Shown here piece by piece: positions 35,114 to 46,076 of a stretch of DNA of 64,000 bases. Position 1 is the first letter of the stretch; each line of letters opens with the position of its first letter. The notes beneath the pieces are model-generated. The model saw only the letters and a program-made list of their open reading frames with translations, was not told where the DNA came from and did not search any database. The position numbers and the translations under genes were made by a program. Source of the DNA: Simmondsia chinensis (taxonomy: Eukaryota; Streptophyta; Magnoliopsida; Caryophyllales; Simmondsiaceae); contig JAGTTD010000008.1 in the NCBI GenBank assembly GCA_018398585.1, positions 3,546,501-3,610,500 on the forward strand. Direction: 5' to 3'.

Positions 35114-35739
35114 TTTCAGCTGCCGTTATGGTTATGAACCTGCAGATACGCAGATATGAAGTTTCACAAGAACAGTAAAAGAATTTACAGATATGGGAAG
35201 CACAAAGTATAAAATATTGCTAGGGATCAACAATTGAGCAAGTAATGACTAGAACATCAGCATTCAAGGGCATGAGAGAATCTGCATCAAAAATATTAAA
35301 TTTGATCTGCACTTGTGACATAACATAGTGAAGGCACAAAATTTACTGTCTATGTTAAGCACATGCGAGCTTAGTAAAAATCCCAAATAATTGTAAGAGA
35401 GAAGAGATCCATGAGTTACTCCACCTAATGTTAATTAGTTTTAGAAAGGAACCCCACTTAGGCTCACATGTGAATTTCACGTATGTCAACTTTGTGGGTT
35501 GAGCCGTTAAAACTTAACAGTGTACACCAACACCATCAAGTTTGTCGATCTGATAGATAGAGCCATTCATGAGATTGATCGAAAGTGGCTTGACCCACGT
35601 ATAAGGAAAGTTGATGTGCAGTAGTACTATGTACGCGATGGCATGTGTCTTGATCTACCTATGAAAGAAAGTTTATGCTGCCACAGTGTTATTTAATCGA
35701 TGGCAAATCCATTTCATGAGTAATTTCTTCAATGCATAA

Positions 35740-36086
35740 TGTTAGGCAAAATACCCTAGTAACAAGGTTCGATTTAGACGCAAACTTAATCTGAATAAGA
35801 AATGAGAAGAAACGGGAGAAAGAGAAATAGAGACACAAAGATTTACATGGAAAACCCTCAAATATGGGAAAAACCGCGGGCAAAAGGGTAAAAGTTTCAC
35901 TAGATCTGAATTCAGAGGGTTACATGCATTTTTTTCTTCTCTCAATGAGGCACAATTCTTTATCTCTAAAGCTCTACACGGCATGTATATGAGTGAAAAG
36001 AATGGGGAACCCTAAAACATAACGGGTATAATAACCTAGCCCGACAATCCGCTTAGAATTCCAAACGAAAAATTTGAGACACAACA
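35740..36086 (-). mobile_element. Solo LTR, same family as 10969-11329
   Basis: On the minus strand it begins TGTTGTGTCTCAAATTTTTC and ends TATTTTGCCTAACA. TTATTATACCCGTTATG, CAGATCTAGTGAAACTT and GAGGGTTTTCCATGTAAATC align with the copy in the LRR gene. An ACACA microsatellite adjoins the 5' end and hides any target duplication. Confidence 0.6.
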
Positions 36087-36541
36087 CAACACAACACAAT
36101 TTGCCTCAAATTTTGCAGCCAAAAATATTTCAAAAAGAATTCTGCTCCATGGCAAAAGAGCAATCAATTTAAACTCACATTCAATACCTAACAATCAATT
36201 CAAATTCACATAACCCCCTTAGCCAAATTGAGGAGCCATAAGTTCAACTGAATCATATCTTCTTGAATAAACATTCAGAAATCAAAGGCAGAAACTAAGG
36301 ACTTATGCAAAATGATGACTGTTTCATATTCCAAATTACTTAAATTCACCCCATTTTGGAGAAAAAAGATGGAAGATCCAGTTCAAATAAGTTTCCATTT
36401 TCAAGAAATTAACAACAAAAACATGATTCTTAATCGTGATTAGATGCTAGATTACGTGACACCGCTTCATTTTAGGAAGAGAGGGGGACGACCCAATTGC
36501 AGAGATGCTTCAAATTTCAAGAAATGAACAACAGAAATTGT

Positions 36542-37440
36542 TAGAGTATATAATCATTCATCCGCCTTCACTCGTAAGCTTAAATTTTTGAGATAACTCA
36601 TTCTTTGACATAGGATCAAAGTCTTGTTGACCAAGACATTACGAGTTCGAATCTTAATCGCCCAACTTTAAATATAGACATACTTCAAGCACAAAGTATG
36701 GGGGGGGCTATGCATCGTCCACGAATTAAGCCTAGTGGACATTTGTTTGATGGGACATTTTAGAGTATAAAATCATTTCCGAGTCTTCATCCATAAGCTT
36801 AACTTTTGTAATACTTGGTTCCTTGACATAAGCCTTGTTGACCGAGAGGTCACTAGTGCATAACAACCCTCACTTTAAATATTAACATATTGCTCATGCT
36901 TCCGGGCTTTTATGCATCCACGGCGACATGTTCCTCAGGTTGGGTATCCTAGGAAACAGCTTCCCTTTAGGGTAGCACCTAAAGGAGGAAGGTTGCATAC
37001 ATATACCCCCCAGACCCTGCGTATGCAAGAACCCTTGTGGCACTGGGATTGTTGTAGTAGTAGTTGTTGCTATTGTATATTTAAACCACAAGGTATATGG
37101 GAGAGCCACTGCACCGTCCACGCTTCAAGCCTAATAGGCATTTGCATGGGGCAGCATGTTAGAGTATAAAATCATTTATGAGTCTTCATCCATGAGCTTA
37201 AGCTTTTAAAATATTTAGTTTCTTAACATGATATCACAACCTTGTTAACCAAAAGGTCACGAGTTCAATTCCTAACAGCACCGACTCTAAATATTGACAT
37301 ATTTCTAGCACAAGGTATACGGTAGGGTCTTTGCATCATCCACGCTTCAAACCTAATGTGAGAAAGCATATTAGAATATAACACTAATTCCGATCCTTTA
37401 CCCATTAATTTAAGCTTTTAGAATAAATGATTCCTTGACA
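36542..37440 (+). repeat. Tandem array of about 215-bp units interrupted by a SINE
   Basis: Units start with TAGAGTATAAAATCATT-like sequence at 36542, 36761, 37160 and (partial) 37372. Each carries a CATCCATAAGCTTAACTTTT segment, TTGTTGACC..GGTCAC and CATCGTCCACG. Unit 2 is lengthened by the SINE at about 36930-37077. The array lies in the SNAP33 leader intron. Confidence 0.7.
36930..37077 (+). mobile_element. Au-like SINE, head-less, inside the tandem array
   Basis: Starts at TCCTCAGGTTGGGTATCC, then GGAAACAGCTTCCCTTTAGG, AAGGTTGCATACATATACCC, AGACCCTGCGTATGC and a TTG-type tail. It lacks a 5S head, and no target duplication was identified. Confidence 0.7.
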
Positions 37441-37663
37441 CAAACATAATTCTTAATCTTGATTAGACTCTTCATTATATGAACCCACTCCATTTCAGAA
37501 TTGCTTCGAGTTTTCAAGAAATTAACAATATAATATCAAAATTTACCTTAAAAGAAGCGATCAAGATCCAAAATTGAATGGAACACAAAGGGAACGAATG
37601 CTTGTTAATTCAATTTCAGACAAGAAAATGCCCTGAAGATTGGATTGAGCAGAATTCAACGGA

Positions 37664-37667
<4 letters not shown>

Positions 37668-37707
<40 letters not shown>
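37668..37707 (+). repeat. (GA)n microsatellite
   Basis: About 40 bp of GA, CT on the SNAP33 coding strand, in the inferred leader exon. Confidence 0.9.
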
Positions 37708-37708
<1 letters not shown>

Positions 37709-38039
37709 GTGGGTGAAGGATTGAGAGAAATTCGAGAAAATGGGGTGAAGGGAAGTGACGAAAAGTTTTCATGTAAGGCGCCGCGGAAATTGGGGTTTTT
37801 TCCCAATTTGATTTTTGTCGACCGTTAGCAGCCACGTTCTCTTTCTTCACCTTTTCTGGCTCAAAAATTATTAGGCTCTGCTTGAAATATAAAATTAAAA
37901 TATAGGCTTACAATTTTAATTCTAATAGAATTAAAATTTTATTATTTGATTCATCAAAGGAATTAGAGATTAGAATTATAACTACATAATTATTCTAATC
38001 ATTGAGGGATTTTCGGTCAATTGAGTTGGAATATTTCGA

Positions 38040-38690
38040 GTCTTAAATCAACTACGGTTAGATTTTGGTCGGAGCTATTCATATTGTGTTCAAGTTATTA
38101 TGGTTGGAGCGATTTAATTTGAGTTCTAGTTATTCGATATTCGAGTCAAATCGAGTCGAGTATTGCGTTGAATCATGTGGTGTTCGAGCTACCTTGGATT
38201 TTCTGTTAATCGAGATAGGTGTTTTTGGGATTCAGGCTAGTTATAATTAGGTTTGAGTTTATTTAGGTCATTTTAAACTCAAATCATCTTAGTTTTAGGA
38301 CAGATGAGTTATATCATTTCAAATTCCAAGTCATCGTAGGCTGAACTTGAGATGGTAGGGTCATTTTAGGTATGAGTCGTATTAAATTTTGGGTCAATTT
38401 GGTTGGGTCATTTTCATTTCGACTCAGCTTGTTTATATCACGTTCAAGTTGCATAGTTTCATTTTTTCGATTTAAGTCATCTTGAGTTTCGAGTCAATCG
38501 GGTTTGATCACTTCGAACTTTAAACTAAGGTGATCTCGGTCATTTCAAGTTCAAGTCATTCACATGGGTGATTTCAAGGTTCGGGTCAAATATTAGGTTG
38601 TGTTTAAGTATTTGAATTTTGAGTCTTCTTGTGTTTGGGTTAATCAAGTTGGGTCATTTTGGATTTTAGGGTAATGCAATTAATATGGAT
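38040..38690. repeat. Degenerate GGGTCATTT / GAGTTCAAGT repeat region
   Basis: Short phrases such as TTGGGTCATTTT, CGAGTCAAATCGAGTC and TTCAAGTTCAAGTCATTC recur irregularly over about 650 bp. No ends or unit length could be set, and there is no gene. Confidence 0.4.
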
Positions 38691-38882
38691 TGCAATTCCT
38701 TACCTCTCACTCCAAGGAATTGGAAAGTATAATTTTAAGTTAAAATCCAATTCCATGAAATTGGGCAGTGAAATTGTAATTTCAATTCCAATAGGTAAAC
38801 TAAACAACAAAATTGGAATTTTGGGCTCTAATTTCAGCCTCAGCCCCAATTTCAGCCTTCAATTCTATGCTCCAAACACATA

Positions 38883-39236
38883 GGGTAAATTACATGTTAG
38901 TACCATCAAGTTTGGTATATGAATTTTTAGTTCATAAATTTTAAGAAATATTTTTTAGTCAAAAAATTTGCATATATTTAATAAAATAGTCATAACAACG
39001 GTGTGAAAAAGTGTAAATATGCCGTTATTTGGTGTACAAAAGTGTAAAATCACCATGTTGTAACACTTATAATGAAAAAGAGTTGGATAAAAGACCTATT
39101 TAGTACCCTTACATACTACGATTTGGACTATTTTATTAGAAACATACAAATTTTTGAACTGAAAAATTATATAACATAGTTTATGGACTAAAAAATTAAT
39201 ACGTCAAATCTTAGGACACTAATATGTAATTTATCC
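38883..39236. mobile_element. MITE-like element with GGGTAAATTACAT termini
   Basis: The left end GGGTAAATTACATGTTAGT and the reverse-complemented right end GGATAAATTACATATTAGT are inverted repeats. It has an internal resemblance to 15535-15925 and no ORF. The right half is duplicated at about 39709-39815. Confidence 0.6.
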
Positions 39237-39288
39237 AAATTATTATGTGTTATTATTAATTTTATTATAATAATAATAATAATAATAA

Positions 39289-39343
39289 CAACAACAACAA
39301 CAACAATCTCAGTGCCTCAAGAGCTCCTGTACAAGCGGGGTAT

Positions 39344-39377
<34 letters not shown>

Positions 39378-39452
39378 AGATGTACGTAGCCTTCCCCCTT
39401 CAGGGTGTCAACCTGAAGAGAGGCTGTTTCCGAGGACCCCCACCTGAGACGA
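39289..39452 (-). mobile_element. Au-like SINE, minus strand, with a 33-base G run
   Basis: On the minus strand: CAGGTGGGGGTCCTCGG, GAAACAGCCTCTCTTCAGG, GGGGGAAGGCTACGTACATC, then 33 C (G at 39344-39376) where other copies have about 7, then the TTGTTGTTG tail. The TTG tail merges with an ATT/AAC microsatellite. Confidence 0.8.
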
Positions 39453-39892
39453 ATGTCTTCATCGCATCATGGTGACCTATGAGCAATAAGATGTGAGCAA
39501 TAGGGCATGAAAGTAAAAGAGTAAGATATAGCATAAAAACGCCCTAAAGGAGACTACGAGGCAAAACCTTCCTTCAAGGCAGCTAGTATAAGCAAATACG
39601 CCAAATAAACAAATAAGCAAATAGGTCGATAGTAGACAGATAGGCGTATATGTAGATAAGTACAGCCTAATAAGCCAATACGCCTATAATAAGAATAATA
39701 ATAATAAAATAATATACAAATTTTTGGACTGGAAAATTACTTAACATAGTTTATAGACTAAAAAATTAATACGTCAAATCTTAGGGTTCTAATATGTAAT
39801 TTATCAGAATTATTATGTGTTATTACTAATTTTATAATAATAATAATAATGATATTATTATTATACTAACAGTAATAAATCTGCAGGCACTC

Positions 39893-40035
39893 AACTACTA
39901 CTTCAGGTTGGGGGTCCCCGGAAACAGCCTCCTTTCCTGCCGGAAGGGGTAAGGCTGCGTACACCCCCCCCCCCCCGACCATGCGTTCTGCGGGAGCCGC
40001 AAGGCACTGGGACTGTTGTTGTTGTTGTTGTAATA
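39893..40035 (+). mobile_element. Au-like SINE, plus strand
   Basis: Starts CTTCAGGTTGGGGGTCCCCG, then GGAAACAGCCTCC, GGGGTAAGGCTGCGTACAC, a C13 run (39964-39976), GCGGGAGCCGCAAGGCACTG and a TTGTTGTTGTTG tail. Head-less. It stands opposite in orientation to the copy 440 bp upstream. Confidence 0.8.
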
Positions 40036-40074
40036 TTATATTATTATTATTGTGATTATTACTATTGTTATTGT

Positions 40075-40790
40075 TGTCATTATTATTAAACTAAAATTTA
40101 CCAGACAATATTTTAGTAAACTACTTTATTTATACCAATACCCATTAGTACATACCAAATATAGGAATGACTATTTCAACCTAATTTCTATCTTCATTCC
40201 ACAATATGTCAAACGGAGGATTGGGAATGATTGGGTCATTCTCACTCCCACAAATTTATTCTCACGTACCAAATGACCCAATACTAATAGGGGGTGGGAT
40301 TAGGGGGTGGGAGTGGAAGTGGGCATTCCATTCCAACTTTCATAAACAATAATAATATTATTAATTTATTACTGTTGCTATTATTATTATTATTGTTATT
40401 GTTGTTGTCGTTATTGTTATTATTATTATATTATTATTATGACACTAAAATTTATTAAAGAGTATTTGGTAAACTACTTTGTTTATGCTCACTCCCATTA
40501 GTGCATATCAATGTAGGAATAACTATTCAACCTTATTTTCATCTCCACTCTATAATATACCAAACAGAGAAATGTGAATGATTTGGTCATTCCCACTCCC
40601 GAAAAGCCATTCTCATTCCTTCATTTCCACTTCCACAAATTCATTTTCGCGCGCCAAACAACCCCTTAAAAGTCATTTATATTCCCTTACTTCCACTCCC
40701 ACAATTTCATCACCATGTACCAAACCATTCCTAATGATAATATTACTTCTGAGATATTCCCCTATGGCCCTACTATAAGACTCTTGACAT
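40075..40790. repeat. Two imperfect direct copies of an about 250-bp repeat with ATT microsatellites
   Basis: Copies at about 40080-40300 and 40440-40660 share ACTAAAATTTA, GTAAACTACTTTATTTAT, CCCATTAGTACATA and TAGGAATGACTATT. They are separated by ATT-rich microsatellite. No coding content is evident. Confidence 0.5.
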
Positions 40791-41872
40791 TGGGTTGCGG
40801 GGCGTAGGGTGATGCCGACCGTCAAAGCGCATTACACTTTGATCATCGCGCAGACATGGTGACGTGTTGCGCAAATCTCTAGTGCACAACAGATGTCAAT
40901 GCCTATGTATGGCTACAACACTAGACATAATGGGACCTTGACCCAAGCATGACCGTGTTGGAGCAGGAGTCATGTACGCTTGGAGCTGCGCCTTGGCATA
41001 GTTAAGTGGCACTAGCCAAACGCATGTTATGCTCAAGCATGCGCACATTAGTTGCGCAGCGCCAGTCAAGAATGAACCTTAACTAGGTGCGACATAAGCT
41101 CAGTGCTAATACGAGACGGACATCGACCCGCCACATGTATATGCCTAGCGCGCATCTTTTGTATGGGTGAACCGGACCTAATGGAATTGAGCATAAGCAT
41201 GGCATCGAAGGACCAAGGGCTATGCACTTATTGCATGACATTGGCAAGATGCATTAAGTGCACAAGCAAGGGCAAAGCATGTATAGCTAAGTACTGTGCA
41301 TGGTTAGTTATGCAGCATTAACGCAGTAGCGGACCACCACCTAGACGCAACGTGACATTAACTCAAGATGGGCTTTGAGCGTGTAATGAACCGTAGACGT
41401 TAACTTGGGGTGAGCCCCAAGACACCCTTAAGGTTGGAGCCTTGACCAACGGATTGGCTCAAAGCTTGCACATGTAGCTCCAAGAGGCAGTGCAAAGCCG
41501 TAGTGCATGGGCGCGTGAACCAGTGCACAAGCACTGCTTGCATTGGTCACCACGGCGCACGTACGTTGAGATCTGTGATGCACCAGCATAAGGTGTGCAT
41601 CCATGCACCCAGGGGGCACCACACAGCACATGCACGAGTGCCTGCAGCGTGCACATGCGACACAGTCCGAGCTGGATGTTGGCAACGCCCGAGGCGCGTA
41701 CAATGTGCGCGACATTGGCAGTGTGCAAGCGCCTTGTCTGAGCATGGGTGCTGCGTATGCGTCCAACAACACACATCTGCTCAGGGACACCGGAACACTT
41801 GGGAAGCTTCGTGCAAATGGAAAGGCACTTGGCACGTGCAGATCATGTGACTTGATTGTTATTGAGCATGAG
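40791..41872. other. GC-rich block of unknown origin flanking the hAT insertion
   Basis: Base composition changes abruptly from AT-rich to GC-rich with many GCGCA/TGCAC words, and frames stay open on both strands. I recognise no protein in any frame. The sequence continues on the other side of the hAT element (44910 onward), where a TATAAATAGGG box and an LTR-like leader follow. It may therefore be the U3 of a large LTR, but the left end is not visible. Confidence 0.35.
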
Positions 41873-41880
41873 ACGTGGAA

Positions 41881-44800
41881 CTAGAGGTGGCCACGGGCCG
41901 GGTTAGGGCAGGCCCGCACTGTAGGGGGCCGGGGCGGGCCTGGCTTGAAGTCCAGGCCGGGCTTGGAGCACAAAATCTCTGGGCCCGGGACCGTGAGTCC
42001 GAGCCTGACCGGTCCGCCCCCCCCAATTTTTTAAATAAAAAAATATAAAATTAAGGAAAAATAAACTCGTTTTGTACAAAAATTATTATAATTCATTGAT
42101 GAATAATATAAGATACAAATACAATCTATCACAATCTTTAATCATTATTGATAAAATATATGATATAAAATAAAATATATAATAAATAATAGTAAATAAC
42201 GGTAAATAATGTAACAAATGTAACTATAACAGTTGGATCTGACTATTTAAAAATACAAAATAGAAATAAGATATAGATGTACATGTACAACAATACGAAA
42301 TCAATCTACTAGGGGGGTTGCTGTCCCGCCGTTTGACGTATTGGCAGTGCGGTCGTCTTCATCCTCGCTCGATGAACCCAGCCTCAAGTCGTTTTGCTCC
42401 CTAGCCTCTGCGTCCATCCAGTCCTTTAAGCACACGGACATCTCCAAGCTGGACGATGATAGCGTCGCCCTCTTCGTTATAAGCAACCTGCCACCAAGAC
42501 TAAACGCACACTCCGATGGTACTGAAGACACCAGACACATTAGTATATCACGTGCCATGGTGGAAAGCACGGGATACTGAGTTTGATTTGTACACTACCA
42601 TTTTGCAATATCAAATTGCGAATTCACCGGTGTCGCGAAGAACTGGATCATCGGCATCCGCAAATAGTAATCTAACTCGTCACATGACGTGCGAGTTTCT
42701 GCGGGCGTGAATTGGTCCAACAGCATCCACGCATATGATGACTGTGAACTACTTCCACCAGATGTGGAAGACCCTACTGCAGTTGAAGTAGCTTGTGGAT
42801 TATCAGGTGATAATCTCTGGGAATAATGAGAAAATAAAGTGTGTAGGTCCCTATCGATTTGCTCAATGAAAACTAAGGTATTAAAATTTGGATCTAATTT
42901 TCCATAAAAATATTCGGCGAACAGGTTCAAACCCCTTCGTTTACAACGGCGATAAAAAATAGTCGTAAAACAATATAAAAAGGGTTGTTCAAGAAAATAT
43001 TTACAAAATTTTGTTTTCATTGCTGCAATCGATGCGGCCAACAAGGGTTTTGATTCATTACCCGACATCCAATTTACAATATCAATCAATTTTGATATTG
43101 CTTGTGATATAGTCGGATAATAGCAATACGAAAAAAAGTTGATAGCCTCCCTAAACATGGTAAAAAATTTACAATTTCATCAATTGTGTCCCAATGTACA
43201 TTGTTCAGATTATAATCACTTAAATCTGAATGAGTATCCCGTACAAATTCCACCAGGATATCCTTATATGGTAAAATTCGATCTAGCATATCTACCGTTA
43301 ACGACCACCTAGTTGGCGAGTCTAATTTAAGTTGTTTATACTCTAAGCCATACGTCCTACGTAGAGATCTAAATCTTTTCTTTCTGGTTCTGGATGATTT
43401 TATAGCTATTGTTACATCTCTTAAGGTGGAAAGAGAAGCGTTTATTAGACCTAGACCATCCACAACCATTAAATATAGTATGTGACAAATGCAATGTAGA
43501 TGAAAACACCGCCCACCTAACACGGGTCTCATATGCTTAATTAATTGTTTAACGGATGCATTGTTATTGGTAGCATTGTCGAACATAATACTAAAAATAC
43601 GTCGTTCTATGCCCCAACCGCGGACTACCTCCATAATCGCACCCGTGATTATGTCGGCAGTATGGGGGTAATCTAAAGTTGCAAAATGGATTATTCTTTT
43701 TTGAAGGGTGAAGGAGGAATCGATCCTGTGTGCTATTACGCATAAGTAAGGCACACCAGGTTTCGATTTTCAAGTGTCGGATGTCAACGAGAATATGCTC
43801 GTGTTACTCCTAAAAAGTTCAAAGACCTCAATTTTCATCCTTTGGTAATCTTTAAACGCGTCCCGCTTTAAGGTGTTTCGAGAAATTCTTACGATGGCGG
43901 GGTTCACCGCTGTTTGCATATACCTGACGAATCTCGGGTCTTCGCTGGTGGTAAAAGACTTTTTAGCCGTAATTACGTATCTAGGCTCCCGTCTATTAGT
44001 TTCTTGGGAGAATTTAAAGTTAGCAAGAGCACTGGTCGCTTGCTGTATTAACCGTTGTTGGGCTCTTTTTGGGTCTTATTCGGGGTGGGACCTAACTATA
44101 TGTCTACTTAATGTGCCCGTCCTACTATCGGGTGGATGACTAAAGCCCTTGGATGGGTTACATAATTTACAAAAAGCTTTATTAACTTCCCTATTTAAGT
44201 TAAAATGCTTCCATACCCCACTAGTATTACGCCTAGTACTACTAGTTCTTGAAGGCTGAGTTTCTGTGGTGGGTGTGGGTTCCTCTTCATTTTGTGAGTC
44301 AAAACAATCATGCTTGTTGTAGAACTGTTGCTCAAAATCCCAATCTAGACTGTCAGTATATGGTGATGATGGGCCTGGCTCTAGAAAAGCTCGTTCATCA
44401 GTATTAAGTTCGACAATTCTACTCTTCTTAGGTATTATAGGCGGTAGTCGAGAAGAATTAGAACTCGAACGACCGGCTCCAGACGATGATGTGTTGTGTG
44501 CCATGATGATAATATTACTAATTAGTATTTTAAAAATGCAACTATTAATGCAAAATTATGAAATTAGGTAGATAATTAGGAGAAAACAAATAAAATTTCG
44601 ATACTAAAATTACCGAAACAAGCGAAGCGAACAATGAAATTTGAACTTGAGCGAGATTCTGCGAGCTGAACGCTTTGTCAACAACGAACTTTAGAAATTT
44701 AGAGCACAATATTACAAGTAGAAGAAGTATGTAGCTGGATGCATAGAGAGAGAAGAGAGAATAAGAGATTTGTTTGTGAAAAATAAAATGAATGAGTTGG

Positions 44801-44901
44801 ATTTTTATAGATAAAAATAAAGTAGTTTTTTTAATTAATTTGGCAGGGGGAGCAATGGCTCTTTGCTAACGGGCCCGAGGCCCAGCCCACTGGCCACCTT
44901 T
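41881..44901 (-). mobile_element. hAT transposon (Ac/Tam3-like), 3.0 kb, complete ends
   Basis: Target duplication ACGTGGAA (41873-41880 and 44902-44909). The inverted ends are CTAGAGGTGGCCACGGGCC, and AAAGGTGGCCAGTGGGCTGG from the right. Subterminal GGCCGGGC/GGGCC words are on both sides. The interior carries a transposase gene on the minus strand. The ends and duplication look intact, so the insertion is not ancient even though the ORF is broken. Confidence 0.92.
42301..44504 (-). pseudogene. Frameshifted hAT transposase
   Basis: Segments in order on the minus strand: 44504-44076 with a BED zinc finger (FCKLCNPSKG...RHIVRSHP); 43754-43086 with the core containing FDNATNNNASVKQL and CFHLHCICHILYL; 43158-42595; and 42570-42301 with the hATC dimerisation domain (VPSECAFSLGGRLLITKR). 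Adjacent segments are in different frames or separated by stops, so at least two to three disabling changes are present. A full product cannot be made. Confidence 0.88.
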
Positions 44902-44909
44902 ACGTGGAA

Positions 44910-45296
44910 CCTTGATAGAAGGCCCTTGACCATGGCGGGAAATAATGCAGGGCGCCTCTTTGACTGGGAGTTTGACTTGGTAACTATCGTTAAAGGTGCT
45001 GGAGTGGAGCGCCCCTCAAGGGGAGTGGAGAATCAAGTTTGCCTAAGATGCTGCCAGCTGTTTATGCAGTTACCCTACTACCTAATCATGGAGGAGTCTT
45101 GGAAACTTCTATAAATAGGGCAGTTTGTTCATGATTGTCATATATTCAGTCATTATTTAAATTTTAGTGATTGTACATGATTTTTGTGAGGAAATTGTAA
45201 GGGTTTTCATGGTAAATCAAAGAGAGTTTAATAATAAAAATCGTCCATTATATCTTATATTTATTAGTTTATGTTTAAATGTTGCTGCATTTATAT
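44910..45296 (+). other. LTR-like promoter/leader segment
   Basis: It continues the GC-rich block. A TATA box (TATAAATAGGG at 45110) is followed by a leader with AATAAAAATCG-type polyadenylation wording near 45235, the order found in U3-R-U5 of plant LTRs. No protein is encoded. Confidence 0.35.
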
Positions 45297-45768
45297 TGAC
45301 TTTTTTTGCAATTTAGTATAATTTTTAAAAAAATTTAGAAAAGTGGTATAGTTTGAAAAATATTTAGCAAAATGGGATAATTTACTGTAGCTTGTTGGTT
45401 GCACGCCAAACCAAACGTCATTCAAATAAGAAAAATTACAGCCCTGGTTCCGAGCCTGTTGCACGACGTACGACACGTCGTGCAACCGGTGATGCCTCCC
45501 CCGGGTCGTTGCACGACGTGCCGGAGGGCGTGCAACGACCCCCATCTATTATTTTATGTGCAGGGTTCTTGTTTGGTCGTTGCACGACATGCCGTACGTC
45601 GTGCAACAGGCTCGAGCCCCGGGCTGTAATTTTTCTCCTTTGAACGACGTTTGGTTTGGCGTGCAACCAACAAACTACAGTAAATTATTTTATTTTACTA
45701 AATATTTTTTAAACTATACTACTTTTCTAAATTTTTTTAAAAATTGTGCTAAATTACAAAAAAAGTCA
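45297..45768. mobile_element. 472-bp fold-back element with nested hairpins
   Basis: The two halves are reverse complements over almost their whole length: TGACTTTTTTTGCAATTTAG at one end, TGACTTTTTTTGTAATTTAG read from the other, and GGTTGCACGCCAAACCAAAC in both arms. TTTATAT directly flanks both ends, a 7-bp target duplication. Toward the centre are three further short palindromes at 45458-45486, 45504-45540 and 45575-45607, all built from GTTGCACGACGT. There is no ORF of substance; small open frames are palindrome artefacts. Confidence 0.8.
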
Positions 45769-46076
45769 TTTATATATATTTTAGGCTGAGTGAGTCGTAA
45801 TATCGCTGTCATAGCAGGTAATCATAAAAATTAACTGTGACACCTACCAACGTGAAAAAAAATTGGCCGTTAAATTTGAAAGAGTAAATTAAGCAAATTA
45901 ATATCTCCCAAGCGAAAATAAAATATCAACGCCCAGCAAATGGCAGCAGAGGGGAGAGAGAGAGAGAGAGCAAAACGACGAACCAGAAACTGCGCACACA
46001 GTAACCACTGTCCTCTCTCTCACTCCATTTATCTTTGCCCTAATTTGTTGCGGTCGAGAACGAGAGGAGAGAGAAA
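45769..46076 (+). promoter_or_regulatory. Upstream region and 5' UTR of the glucan phosphorylase gene
   Basis: Only about 300 bp separate the fold-back element from the PHO1 start codon. A GA microsatellite (45954-45970) and CT-rich sequence (46011-46024) are probably in the leader. I could not identify a TATA box with confidence. Confidence 0.4.

Larger units (their letters stand above)
35139..37850 (-). other. SNAP33 5' UTR: inferred leader exon and 2.4-kb leader intron
   Basis: An acceptor-like site (CTGCAG) lies 26 bp upstream of the ATG, giving an exon start at 35139. A donor-like AAG|GTAAAT ends a likely leader exon at 37547. That exon would contain the CT microsatellite at about 37668-37707. 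The intron holds a solo LTR and a tandem repeat array. Only splice-site logic supports this; transcript data would settle it. Confidence 0.5.

Noticed and set aside
41428..41884. Five overlapping ORFs of 75-135 aa on both strands
   Set aside because: GC-rich, stop-poor sequence keeps all frames open. No domain is recognisable and the codon pattern favours none.
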